A stretch of DNA of 33,346 nt, from assembly GCA_028707055.1 (NCBI GenBank), contig JAQTVA010000004.1:1-33346 (forward strand), written 5' to 3'. This document shows positions 9,433-16,927 of the stretch, in pieces. Made by a program: the position numbers and the translations under genes. The stretch's first letter is position 1. Every line of letters starts with the position of its first letter. The notes under the pieces were generated by a model. It made no database searches. It was not told the DNA's origin and saw only the letters and a list, made by a program, of their open reading frames with translations. This DNA comes from Candidatus Bipolaricaulis sp. (lineage in GTDB: Bacteria > Bipolaricaulota > Bipolaricaulia > UBA7950 > UBA9294).

Positions 9433-10710
9433 CTAGTCCATGTCGCTCGAGTCCACCGGACCGCGAATCCACAGGTTATCGAACCGAACCGTCGTCTTCC
9501 CAGCGAAGTTCACCGTGCACAGCGCGACCGTTCCTCCGAGGGGAAGGACGACGCCAAGCGTCGCCGGCGATGCGCCGTTGAACGAAACCCGCGTGCTTCG
9601 GGTTCCGGCCTCCAGGTCGAGGCGGTTCACGACGTCCTTCCCTTCCTTCAGATTCGACGAAGGCATCCACGTGCCCGCAAGGCGCCAGGACGAGCTTTCG
9701 CCCGGGGCCTTCTTGAATGCGGCGTAGCTGCCTTCGGAGTCGATGAGGATCATGTAGACCCACGGGTCCGCGGCATCCTCCGCGGGGAAGAACACCAGCC
9801 CTGCGGCGCAGCTGTCGGTGCACCTGGAGAAGAGGATCTCGATCCCGAACGAGGGTCCGGATGCCTCGGCAGGGCACTCCAAGAACGTCACGACACCCTC
9901 GTCGGAGAGCGGAACCTCCACGAAGCCCCCCGAGTTCCAGAACTCCGCGAACCACTCGCGGGACTGCGAGAATGACTCTTCGTACTCGCCGTCCTTCGTG
10001 TAGACGTCGGACCACTCGACGTAGACGATCGCCGGCGCGGCCGCGGCGACGATCTCCCGTGACGTGAGGATCGCGTCGGCGGAGGAGACGCTCCAGCCGG
10101 GCACATGCTTGGCCGCCAATTGCGCCGCGAGGTTGATCGGGACGAGGAAGCTCACCCCCTCGACCTCTTCGCCGACGATCTTCGACGTAACGATCCCGAC
10201 GGCGCAGCCGTTCTTGTCGAGCGCCGGTCCGCCGCTGTTCCCGGGGTTGACGGCGGCATCGATCTGGAGGAGCTCCGGCGAGTCCTTGATCTCTCGGAAG
10301 GCGGTGACGTTCCCTCCGGTGACGTTCAGGCTTACGCCCAGTTCGAACGACAGGGGGTACCCGAGGACGATCACCTGATCGAAGAGCTGCACTTGATCGG
10401 AGTCCGCGATAGGAACGACGGCAAGCCCTGACGCCTCGATCTTCAGGAGCGCGGCGTCGTAGCCTCCTTCATCGATGGTGGGGCTGTGATCGACCACGCG
10501 TGCTTCGTACGTTCGACCATCCGACAACGTGACGGTGATCGGCCCCGTGGCACCCTCCACGACGTGATAGCTCGTGAGAATGTACCCGGACGCCCCGACG
10601 ATGAACCCCGTGCCCCCCGTCGAGTAGGTCTGGGCCGCGACGTGAACGGCCCCAAGGCCGGCGGTCGCGATCAGGCATGCCGCAAGAACCATGCGTCGGT
10701 ATCCTGTCAT
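9433..10710 (-). CDS. Exported trypsin-fold (HtrA-like) serine protease with C-terminal lectin-like domain
   Basis: A 425-residue protein with a signal peptide (cleavage near HVAA, residue 26). The protease domain (about 28-205) has the full triad: His49 (TSYHVV), Asp85 (GGYDAALLKI) and Ser159 (NPGNSGGPAL). Instead of the PDZ domains of DegP/HtrA, the C-terminal half (about 245-425) is beta-rich and resembles the concanavalin-like fold found in DUF1080 or LamG-type domains (WRLAGTW, VNRLDLEA, and the end pattern VRFDNLWIRG). It may direct the protease to a glycan or surface partner; this is inference. The start at 10710 is supported by GGAGGAG 9 bases upstream. It lies 144 bases downstream of the truncated sigma gene on the same strand, so it may belong to that transcript. 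Four Cys residues lie in the second half. Confidence 0.85.
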   Translation of the reverse strand: MTGYRRMVLAACLIATAGLGAVHVAAQTYSTGGTGFIVGASGYILTSYHVVEGATGPITVTLSDGRTYEARVVDHSPTIDEGGYDAALLKIEASGLAVVPIADSDQVQLFDQVIVLGYPLSFELGVSLNVTGGNVTAFREIKDSPELLQIDAAVNPGNSGGPALDKNGCAVGIVTSKIVGEEVEGVSFLVPINLAAQLAAKHVPGWSVSSADAILTSREIVAAAAPAIVYVEWSDVYTKDGEYEESFSQSREWFAEFWNSGGFVEVPLSDEGVVTFLECPAEASGPSFGIEILFSRCTDSCAAGLVFFPAEDAADPWVYMILIDSEGSYAAFKKAPGESSSWRLAGTWMPSSNLKEGKDVVNRLDLEAGTRSTRVSFNGASPATLGVVLPLGGTVALCTVNFAGKTTVRFDNLWIRGPVDSSDMD

Positions 10711-10854
10711 CTCTGATCTCCTCCGCGCGGTAGCGTTGTCTCCCTTACTTTACCCGGGACGGAGCCTCCCGCCCATCCTTGCCGGGCAAGAAGGCACCTC
10801 CCCCAGCCGGATGGCACGACACCGGATCGCGTGCGCCGACCCCGTGCGGCGACG

Positions 10855-11550
10855 TCAGTCCGTTGGACCGGACGAGGCGTCGGTGGGAGCCTCAAAGAGG
10901 TGTCGAAAGAGGTACTGCTGCAGCTCGGCCAGCCGGTCGAGTGCGGACGCAATGCGGATGCGATGTTCGATGGGGAAGGCCGTCGGGCGTTTCCCGCGGA
11001 TCCGCTCCGCGTCAATCGTCGGCGCGGGGTCCTTGGCGCGCTGATCGATGTCGAGCGACACGTAGCTCAGCGCCTCCCGCGCCTTGAAGATCTCGACGAC
11101 GCCTTCCTCCGAGATGTTCACCGCGTCGGCAAGCTCGGAGAGCGTCGGAAGGCGCCCCGTTTCGCGGAGAAGACGGGCCTCGGCAGTCTCGATCTGGCGG
11201 TTGAGGTCGTTCATCCACGGCGGCACACGAAAGGATTGCTCCCGATCGCGGATGTGTTGACGAATCTCACCTCGGATCAGGTTTCCGGCATACTCGCGGA
11301 ACGGCCGGCCGCGCGCGAGCTCAAGGTTGCACACTGCGTTCAACAACCCAAGATATCCGGCGCGAAACAGGTCCTCCGCCGAATACCCGCTACGCGCGAA
11401 GGACTCCGCGATCACCTCGTAGACCCACGGGGTCGCCCGTCGCAGAGCCTCCTCGCGAACGCTTCCGTCTGCGTCTCCACGCCGGAGCAGGTCGATGAGA
11501 TCGGCGTCCGCGTCACGCGGCGCTCCGTCGCGCCGTCCGTTGGTCGCCAT
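10855..11550 (-). CDS. Sigma-70 family factor lacking region 4.2 (truncated paralog)
   Basis: A 231-residue protein with clear sigma regions 2 and 3: core-binding and -10 recognition segment around DLFRAGYLGLLNAV (60-73) and RPFREYAGNLIRGEIRQHIRD, then FRVPPWMNDL, then region 3 TGRLPTLSELADAVNIS (131-147). It aligns along its length with the complete sigma factor at 24317-25174, but stops 13 residues after the helix LAELQQYLFRHLF. That is just where the other factor goes on into the helix-turn-helix that reads the -35 box. The 144 bases downstream hold no remnant of that helix in the other two frames, so a simple frameshift is unlikely. The ATG at 11550 is 2 bases after the stop of the upstream exported-protein gene and has no Shine-Dalgarno site, so it should be translationally coupled. 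It may bind core polymerase without -35 contact, act with a partner, or act as a decoy. Confidence 0.85.
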   Translation of the reverse strand: MATNGRRDGAPRDADADLIDLLRRGDADGSVREEALRRATPWVYEVIAESFARSGYSAEDLFRAGYLGLLNAVCNLELARGRPFREYAGNLIRGEIRQHIRDREQSFRVPPWMNDLNRQIETAEARLLRETGRLPTLSELADAVNISEEGVVEIFKAREALSYVSLDIDQRAKDPAPTIDAERIRGKRPTAFPIEHRIRIASALDRLAELQQYLFRHLFEAPTDASSGPTD

Positions 11551-11552
11551 GG

Positions 11553-12722
11553 TCAGATCGCGAAGTGGAAGCCGAACGTGACAAGCTCGATTCCCGCGAA
11601 GTCGAACTCGACGTGTGTGAAGAGAACCACTCCCGAGAAGGTCACCTTCGCACAGACGCACTGCTCGGCGAACCCGCCGGCATCAAAGGTCGTCAGGCTG
11701 ACGAAGGTCACCGGCCCGAACGCCGCCTCGATCGCGATCCGCTCCTCGCTGAACAGGAACACGTCATCGAACGACGTCGCGCTGGTCACCAGCACGCCGC
11801 AGACCGCGAACGAGACGCCAAACTGCTGACCGGAGAAGGCGATCGGGATCACCGTCGGAACGACGGGAGCCGCGAACGTCGTCGACGAGGTGAAGCGCAC
11901 CGCCGCGATCTCGAGGTCGAGGATGAACCCCGCCCCCACAATCCCGAAGGTGCCGTCGAGGGTCATCGTGGTCAGGAAACGGAACGCGGGGTCGTCGAAA
12001 CGATAACCCAACTCGAACAGCATCCTGTCTAGCCCGTACGCGTCGAACCATGTCGTGTTGCTCGCCATCATCCCGAGGTAGTCGACCTCGAGTCGAACGA
12101 GCTCTTCTTCGAAGTAGAAGCCGCCGACGATCGTCACATCGAGATCGGCCGTCTCGGCACACAGCGCATCCAGGTGTCCGAACAGAGCGAGCAGTTGGTG
12201 GGAGAACGGTGCCTCGATCCCGTCGAGCAGGTTCACCAGGTCCACGGCGCCGAATCCGGTCAAGCTGGTGATCGCGAACCCGCAGGCGATGTTGCTCCCG
12301 AGCTCGAACACAACTCCCGTGCTGTACGAGGGGGTCTGCGGCCCGCCGATGTCGGCCAGAATCCAATGCATCCCGATGTCGATGCCGACGATCGACAGGT
12401 CGAAGGACAAGTCGTTCCAGACGAAGTAGGGTTCGAATCGGATCTCTTCCGCGATGCGTACCGCACCGAGATCCACGGCGATCGTCAGGGCTTCGGAGAC
12501 GAAGCCGCTCAAGCTGAACGCAGTCTCTGAGAGCAACCCCACGCCGGTGAAGGCGAATCCGAGCGTGAGCTCGGAGGTGATGTCGTAGGACGGTGGCACC
12601 GGAGCGTACGTCACCTCCAGCCCGATGTCGGCGGAGAAGCCGAGGCCCCCAGCCGTCGCCACCCCGCTTGACGCGAGGAGCAGGGCAATCACTGCAACCC
12701 ACTGCGCGCTCATCCGATGCAT
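11553..12722 (-). CDS. Exported beta-strand-rich protein of unknown function
   Basis: A 389-residue protein I do not recognise. A signal peptide is clear (hydrophobic VAVIALLLASSGVA, cleavage after ATA at about residue 24). The mature part is almost all alternating hydrophobic/polar strands rich in Phe, Thr, Ser and Gly, with repeated TF or TSLTTF patterns, and ends in FGFHFAI. This suggests an outer membrane beta-barrel or an extended beta-sheet surface protein. A terminal Phe, the usual barrel end signal, is three residues short of the end rather than last. Four Cys lie at scattered places, including CVC near the end. The start at 12722 is supported by GGAGGAGGA 5-6 bases upstream. It is the first gene of a unit with the truncated sigma gene, which starts 2 bases after its stop. 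This tight coupling hints that the sigma-like protein regulates or responds to it. Confidence 0.75.
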   Translation of the reverse strand: MHRMSAQWVAVIALLLASSGVATAGGLGFSADIGLEVTYAPVPPSYDITSELTLGFAFTGVGLLSETAFSLSGFVSEALTIAVDLGAVRIAEEIRFEPYFVWNDLSFDLSIVGIDIGMHWILADIGGPQTPSYSTGVVFELGSNIACGFAITSLTGFGAVDLVNLLDGIEAPFSHQLLALFGHLDALCAETADLDVTIVGGFYFEEELVRLEVDYLGMMASNTTWFDAYGLDRMLFELGYRFDDPAFRFLTTMTLDGTFGIVGAGFILDLEIAAVRFTSSTTFAAPVVPTVIPIAFSGQQFGVSFAVCGVLVTSATSFDDVFLFSEERIAIEAAFGPVTFVSLTTFDAGGFAEQCVCAKVTFSGVVLFTHVEFDFAGIELVTFGFHFAI

Positions 12723-12901
12723 GAGTCTCCTCCTCCCAAGACGGACGGTCCTGGCTCGCTCCCCAAGCGTAGGTAGGCGCGAGGAGACTCAGGCGGAAAT
12801 GCGACAGAGAGTGAGCGTGGATTCGTCACCGGTTGCAGGGACACCTGTACCGTCGTCTCCTTACGAGACAAACGGCGGGCTCGGCCGCGGACGGCGCTTC
12901 C

Positions 12902-14203
12902 CTACTTGCGGATCTCCATCTTGGAGAACACGAGGCCGGTGAGGAGCTTGGGATAGAAGTCGGTGGATTTCTGCGGCATCTTCTCCCCGTGATCGGCAAC
13001 ACCGACAACCTCGCCCGCCGATGTCGCATTCAGGATGAAGAACATCTGCTCCGCCCCCGACTCGACGCCCTTCCGCCCCTTCTCGACGTTCACGGAGTAC
13101 GTGATGTTCGCCTGCTCTTCAAGCGCCTTCGCATCGATCCCAAGCAGCGGCTCGAGAATCGCCGCGTGGAGGATCGAGACACCGAGTCTGCGGTACTCCT
13201 TCGACCACGCACCGCCGATCCGCTCGTCCATCACCCGCTCGTCGCGTAAGCGCAGCGAGGCGGCGACGTCGCGCGCGAAGAAACCGAAGGTGTGGTGCCC
13301 CTTTCCAGCAGCCACGGCCTCCTGCATCGCCTCGAACGTACCATGACGGGTCACGTCGAACCACTCGCCGGCTCTTTCGAGGAAGGTCTCGGGCGCAAAT
13401 CCCGCGACGCCATGCACCATCCGGTGAATGGGTCGAATCGACATACCGGGCTCGGCGATATTGAACAGCGTCATCAATCGGGCGTCGAACGACTCGGGCG
13501 CCGCCGGGCTCCACCCCCGCTCACGACACTCGCGCATGTAGTTCACCGAGGTCTCGTAGCGGTGATGTCCGTCGGCGATGTACAGGTCCTTGTCAAGCAG
13601 CGCCGCGCGGACCTCGCCGATCGTCCGCGGGTCGGAGACCCGCCAGACGCGGTGCTCGTTCCGATCGGCATCTTCCGCAACCATGTCCGGGGGTCTATCG
13701 GCGATCGCCGCGCCCAGCGCACGCTCCGCGGCACGGCGCGGATCGTTGTACAGCATGAAGACGTGCTCGAAGTTCGCCTCGGATGCCCGCATCAGCCGCA
13801 GCCGGTCTTCTTTCGGCCCCTTCAGCGTTCGCTCGTGGGCATGAACCTTCTCCGGCTCCAGCGTCGCCAGCGCCATCACGCCCTTTCGCACCAGGCGCTC
13901 GGCGTCGAAGGTGTACTCCTGGTGGTAGACGTAGAGCGACGGCTCGGGGTCGCGAACGAGAACGCCTGAGGCCGACCACTCCTGGAATGTGCGTGCCGCC
14001 CGCGTGTAGACGTTGTCTCGCTCGTCGTCCTTCGGCTCCGTCCGCCCTTTGATGATGCGAACCATGTTGACCGGACTGCGCGCATAGAGCGCCGCCTGGA
14101 CGTCTTCAGGCACGCGGTCGTACGGTGGGGTGACGACATCCGTCAGCGAACGAACCTTCCTCGCGTCATAGCGGATGCCTCGGAACGCTCTGATCTCGGC
14201 CAT
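12902..14203 (-). CDS. DUF1015 family protein, third gene of serine-type operon
   Basis: A 433-residue soluble protein of the DUF1015 family. Family hallmarks are visible: VTPPYD (24-29), HAHERT (121-126) and the highly conserved ADGHHRYETS (around 210-219), with His213/His214 as likely functional residues. Length is normal for the family. The start at 14203 is set by the GGAGAG site that overlaps the stop of the preceding dehydrogenase gene. The family is often found beside serA and a class V aminotransferase, as here, and a role in serine or phosphoserine metabolism has been suspected on that basis. No phosphoserine phosphatase is in this window, so this protein is a candidate for a linked step; that is inference only. 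No terminator is visible in the 179 bases beyond its end. Confidence 0.85.
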   Translation of the reverse strand: MAEIRAFRGIRYDARKVRSLTDVVTPPYDRVPEDVQAALYARSPVNMVRIIKGRTEPKDDERDNVYTRAARTFQEWSASGVLVRDPEPSLYVYHQEYTFDAERLVRKGVMALATLEPEKVHAHERTLKGPKEDRLRLMRASEANFEHVFMLYNDPRRAAERALGAAIADRPPDMVAEDADRNEHRVWRVSDPRTIGEVRAALLDKDLYIADGHHRYETSVNYMRECRERGWSPAAPESFDARLMTLFNIAEPGMSIRPIHRMVHGVAGFAPETFLERAGEWFDVTRHGTFEAMQEAVAAGKGHHTFGFFARDVAASLRLRDERVMDERIGGAWSKEYRRLGVSILHAAILEPLLGIDAKALEEQANITYSVNVEKGRKGVESGAEQMFFILNATSAGEVVGVADHGEKMPQKSTDFYPKLLTGLVFSKMEIRK

Positions 14204-14212
14204 CGGCTCTCC

Positions 14213-15133
14213 TTACCGAGTGCGCGCGAACTCGATGATGATCCTCGCCGCTTCGTCCCCCACCCGCGCCTGGGCCTCCTCCGTCGCGGCGCCGATGTGC
14301 GGCGTGAGGGATACGGCGTCCAACGAGAATAGCGGGTCGTCCGCAGGGGGCGGCTCCATGCCGAACACGTCGAGCGCCGCCCCAGCGACCTTGCCGCCCT
14401 TCATCGCCTCGACGAGGGCCGCCTCGTCCACGACGCCGCCGCGGGCGCAGTTCACGATCCTCACCCCGTTCTTCATCCGGGCGATCTCCGCCGCCCCAAT
14501 GACGGCACCGACTTTCGGATCGAACGGAATGTGCAGCGAGATGAAGTCCGACGCTGCCAGGAGTTCGTCGAACGCGACCATTCTAGCGACCTGCGGGATG
14601 GGGCTGACTTTGAGGTATGCGTCGAAACAGAGGACCGTCATCCCCAGCGCGCGTGCCTTCGCCGCGAGGAGTTGTCCGATTCGGCCGATGCCCACGATGC
14701 CGAGCGTCCTTCCTTCGATCTCGATCCCTGAGAGCTTCTTCTTCTCCCAGTTTCCCGCCTTCATCGAAGCCGTCGCTCGTCCGATGTGGCGGGCCAGAGA
14801 GAGGATGTGGCCCAGCGCAAGCTCAGCCACCGAGTTCGAGCTCGCCGCCGGCGTGTTCCGCACGGCAATGCCCTTCTTCGCCGCGTGCTCTGCATCCACG
14901 TTGTCCAACCCGACGCCGGCGCGAACGATCAACTTGAGGTTCGGCGCCGCGTCGATGATCGGCGCCTTCACCTTCGTGGCGCTCCTCACGACGATCGCAT
15001 CGTACGATGCGATCTCGGCCTTCAATTGGTCCGGAGAGAGATCCGTCTTCTCATCAACGACAAGTCCGGCCCCGCGCATCGCGGCGACCGCCGACGCGTC
15101 CAGCGGATCCGAAACGAGGACTGTGAACGGCAT
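14213..15133 (-). CDS. serA: D-3-phosphoglycerate dehydrogenase, short form
   Basis: A 306-residue NAD-dependent 2-hydroxyacid dehydrogenase that would oxidise 3-phosphoglycerate to 3-phosphohydroxypyruvate, the first step of serine synthesis. Seen: N-terminal substrate domain, NAD motif VGIGRIGQ (Gly148, 150, 153), catalytic Arg231 (CARGGVVDE), Glu260 (DVFGMEPP) and His279 (LTPHIGAAT). The C-terminal ACT domain of longer enzymes is absent, so serine feedback by that route is not expected. The ATG at 15133 is supported by GGAAGGAGG, which overlaps the stop of the aminotransferase gene. The pairing with a class V aminotransferase supports phosphoglycerate over other hydroxyacids such as glyoxylate. 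Confidence 0.88.
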   Translation of the reverse strand: MPFTVLVSDPLDASAVAAMRGAGLVVDEKTDLSPDQLKAEIASYDAIVVRSATKVKAPIIDAAPNLKLIVRAGVGLDNVDAEHAAKKGIAVRNTPAASSNSVAELALGHILSLARHIGRATASMKAGNWEKKKLSGIEIEGRTLGIVGIGRIGQLLAAKARALGMTVLCFDAYLKVSPIPQVARMVAFDELLAASDFISLHIPFDPKVGAVIGAAEIARMKNGVRIVNCARGGVVDEAALVEAMKGGKVAGAALDVFGMEPPPADDPLFSLDAVSLTPHIGAATEEAQARVGDEAARIIIEFARTR

Positions 15134-15146
15134 GCGCGCCTCCTTC

Positions 15147-16217
15147 CTACAGACCCAGGATGGTGTCGATCGCCCGCAGGAGCCCCAGGATCTCGTCCAC
15201 CTGCACGTCTCCCATGTGAGCGATCCGGAACGTCTTCCCCTTGAGGTCGCCGTACCCGTTCTCGATGCGTGCGTTGTACTCACTCGCCAGCGTCTTGACC
15301 ATCGCGGAGGCATCCACCTCACGCGTGTTCTTAACGCACGTCAACGTCTGCGACCAGTACCCCTCTTCCGGATAGATGTCGAAGTGCTTCTTGGCCCACG
15401 CCTGGACGATGCCCGCCATTTTCAGGTGGCGAGCGAATCGCTTCTCCATGCCCTCAGACAGCATGTCGCTGAGCTGGGCGTTCAGCGCGAACAGCTGCGG
15501 AATGGCCGGCGTTGACGGAGTCTGGTTCTTCTGATGGAACTTGTGCATGTCGAGGAGATTGAAGTAGTAGCTGCGTGGCGGAACGGTCTTGGCCCGCTCG
15601 AGTGCCCGCTCGCTGACCGCCGCCACCGCGAGTCCCGGAGGCAGAGCGAATGCCTTCTGCACGCCCGCCAGCACGTAGTCGATGCCCCAGGCGTCGGTGT
15701 CGATCTTCGCCCCCGCCATCCCGCTCACCGCATCGACCAGGAGAAGGACCCCGCGGTGCTGCCGCACGACCTCGGCGATCGACTCGAGCGGGTTCATCAT
15801 CCCCGTCGACGTCTCGTTGAACACCAGGGTCACGGCGTCGTACTTCCCCGTCGCCAGCTGCTCGTCGACCATCCCCGGCTTGATCGCCGTGTCCCACGGA
15901 ACGGCGAACTCGTCACACGGAACTCCGTTGCCCTTCGTGATCTCGTGCCAGCGATGCGAGAACGCCCCGTTCACGAGATTCAGGCAGCGCTTGGCCACCA
16001 AGTTCGTGACTCCCGCCTCCATCGCCCCCGTGGACGATGAGGTGAAGACGAGCACCGGGTTCTTCGTGTACAGAACCTGTTGGAGCTTCGGTTGAATCGC
16101 CGCGTAGAGCTCCGAGAACTCCGGCGATCGGTGGTGGATTTGCGGTGTCGCCAACTCTTTCAGGATCTCCGGACGCACCTGGGTTGGTCCTGGCGTGAAC
16201 AGACGCTTGAACATCAT
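15147..16217 (-). CDS. Class V PLP aminotransferase (phosphoserine or serine-pyruvate/alanine-glyoxylate type)
   Basis: A 356-residue fold-type I enzyme of the serine-pyruvate / alanine-glyoxylate aminotransferase family. Seen: FTPGPTQVRPEIL at the start, STGAMEAGVTNL cofactor phosphate loop (62-73), VDAVSGMAG with the PLP-binding Asp (161-169), and the Schiff-base Lys188 in AGVQKAF. Followed directly by serA, it most likely transaminates 3-phosphohydroxypyruvate to phosphoserine, a role this family takes in some bacteria and archaea lacking classical SerC. Two ATGs are adjacent; GGAGG lies 2 bases before 16217 and 5 bases before 16214, so the second may be the true start. It has its own promoter and is first of three genes. 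Confidence 0.87.
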   Translation of the reverse strand: MMFKRLFTPGPTQVRPEILKELATPQIHHRSPEFSELYAAIQPKLQQVLYTKNPVLVFTSSSTGAMEAGVTNLVAKRCLNLVNGAFSHRWHEITKGNGVPCDEFAVPWDTAIKPGMVDEQLATGKYDAVTLVFNETSTGMMNPLESIAEVVRQHRGVLLLVDAVSGMAGAKIDTDAWGIDYVLAGVQKAFALPPGLAVAAVSERALERAKTVPPRSYYFNLLDMHKFHQKNQTPSTPAIPQLFALNAQLSDMLSEGMEKRFARHLKMAGIVQAWAKKHFDIYPEEGYWSQTLTCVKNTREVDASAMVKTLASEYNARIENGYGDLKGKTFRIAHMGDVQVDEILGLLRAIDTILGL

Positions 16218-16252
16218 CGCCTCCTACCGCTCGGTGATAGCACGACGGGCCG

Positions 16253-16281
16253 AGGATACCCTTGTCCGCTTCCGCTCGCAA
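16253..16281 (-). promoter_or_regulatory. Promoter of the aminotransferase-serA-DUF1015 operon
   Basis: On the minus strand TTGCGA (16281-16276) and TATCCT (16258-16253) are 17 bases apart. The expected transcript start is near 16246, giving a leader of about 29 bases that contains the GGAGG site. It is back to back with the lemA promoter at 16315-16343. Read by eye. Confidence 0.55.
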
Positions 16282-16314
16282 CGACCGCCGGCTCCGCCGG
16301 CCGACGGCCGGAGC

Positions 16315-16343
16315 TTGGCGTTCCTCCCCCCGCCGACTAGAAT
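16315..16343 (+). promoter_or_regulatory. Promoter of the lemA-DUF2207 operon
   Basis: TTGGCG (16315-16320), 17 bases, TAGAAT (16338-16343). The transcript would start near 16350, about 20 bases before the lemA ATG, with AAGGAGG inside the short leader. It is divergent from the aminotransferase promoter, with 33 bases between the two -35 boxes. Confidence 0.5.
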
Positions 16344-16369
16344 CGACACGAAGTTGTCAAGGAGGGGAC

Positions 16370-16927
16370 ATGAATCCTGTCTTGATCGGGATCCTGGCCG
16401 CAGCCGTCCTCGTGGTCGTCTGGGCCGTTGGCATCTACAACCGCCTCGTACGCCTGCGGGTTCAGGGCGAGGAGTCCTGGCGCGACATCGACACGCAGCT
16501 GAAGCGACGCTGGGATCTGATTCCGAACCTCGTGGAAACCGTCAAAGGGTACGCGACCCACGAAAGAGAGGTCTTCCAGCGAGTAACCGAGGCCCGCGCC
16601 CACGCCCAGGCAGCTACGGGACCGAAGGAGACGGCCGCTGCAGAGGCCCAGCTCCGCAACGCGATGGTGAACCTGTTCGCCGTCGCCGAGGCGTACCCCC
16701 AGCTCAAGGCCAACGAGAACTTCCTCCAGCTGCAGGGTTCGCTCGAGCAGGTCGAGGACGCGATCCAGAAGTCCCGCCGGTACTACAACGCCGTCGTTCG
16801 CGACTACAACACCGCCCTGCAGATCTTCCCCAGTAGCCTTGTCGCCAGCCTGTTCGGGTTCAAGCCGCGGGAGTTCTACATGCTGGAGGATGAACAGCAG
16901 CGCGAGGCCCCGAAGGTCACGTTCTGA
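16370..16927 (+). CDS. lemA: LemA family protein
   Basis: A 185-residue LemA protein: one N-terminal membrane helix (about 4-22), then the family signature VRLRVQGEESWRDIDTQLKRRWDLIPNLVETVKGY (split here only by reading; residues about 28-62), a helical bundle, and the characteristic IQKSRRYYNAVVRDYN followed by FPSSLVASLFGFKPREFY. The ATG at 16370 is chosen over longer in-frame starts because AAGGAGG lies 4-5 bases upstream, a promoter ends just before, and the upstream residues are non-family. LemA proteins are membrane-anchored with unknown biochemical role and are commonly paired with DUF2207 or TPM-domain proteins, as here. Its stop TGA shares one base with the next ATG. Confidence 0.93.
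   Translation: MNPVLIGILAAAVLVVVWAVGIYNRLVRLRVQGEESWRDIDTQLKRRWDLIPNLVETVKGYATHEREVFQRVTEARAHAQAATGPKETAAAEAQLRNAMVNLFAVAEAYPQLKANENFLQLQGSLEQVEDAIQKSRRYYNAVVRDYNTALQIFPSSLVASLFGFKPREFYMLEDEQQREAPKVTF

Noticed and set aside
10675-10710. Lipobox LAAC at residues 9-12 of the protease
   Set aside because: The hydrophobic core before the Cys would be far too short; a normal signal peptide cleaved near residue 26 fits better.
10711-10854. Lost region 4 of the truncated sigma in another frame
   Set aside because: I translated the downstream bases in the other two frames and saw no helix-turn-helix residues like those of the full-length paralog.
12854-12869. GTCTC/GAGAC stem beyond the DUF1015 gene as terminator
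   Set aside because: Only five pairs with no T-run on either strand.
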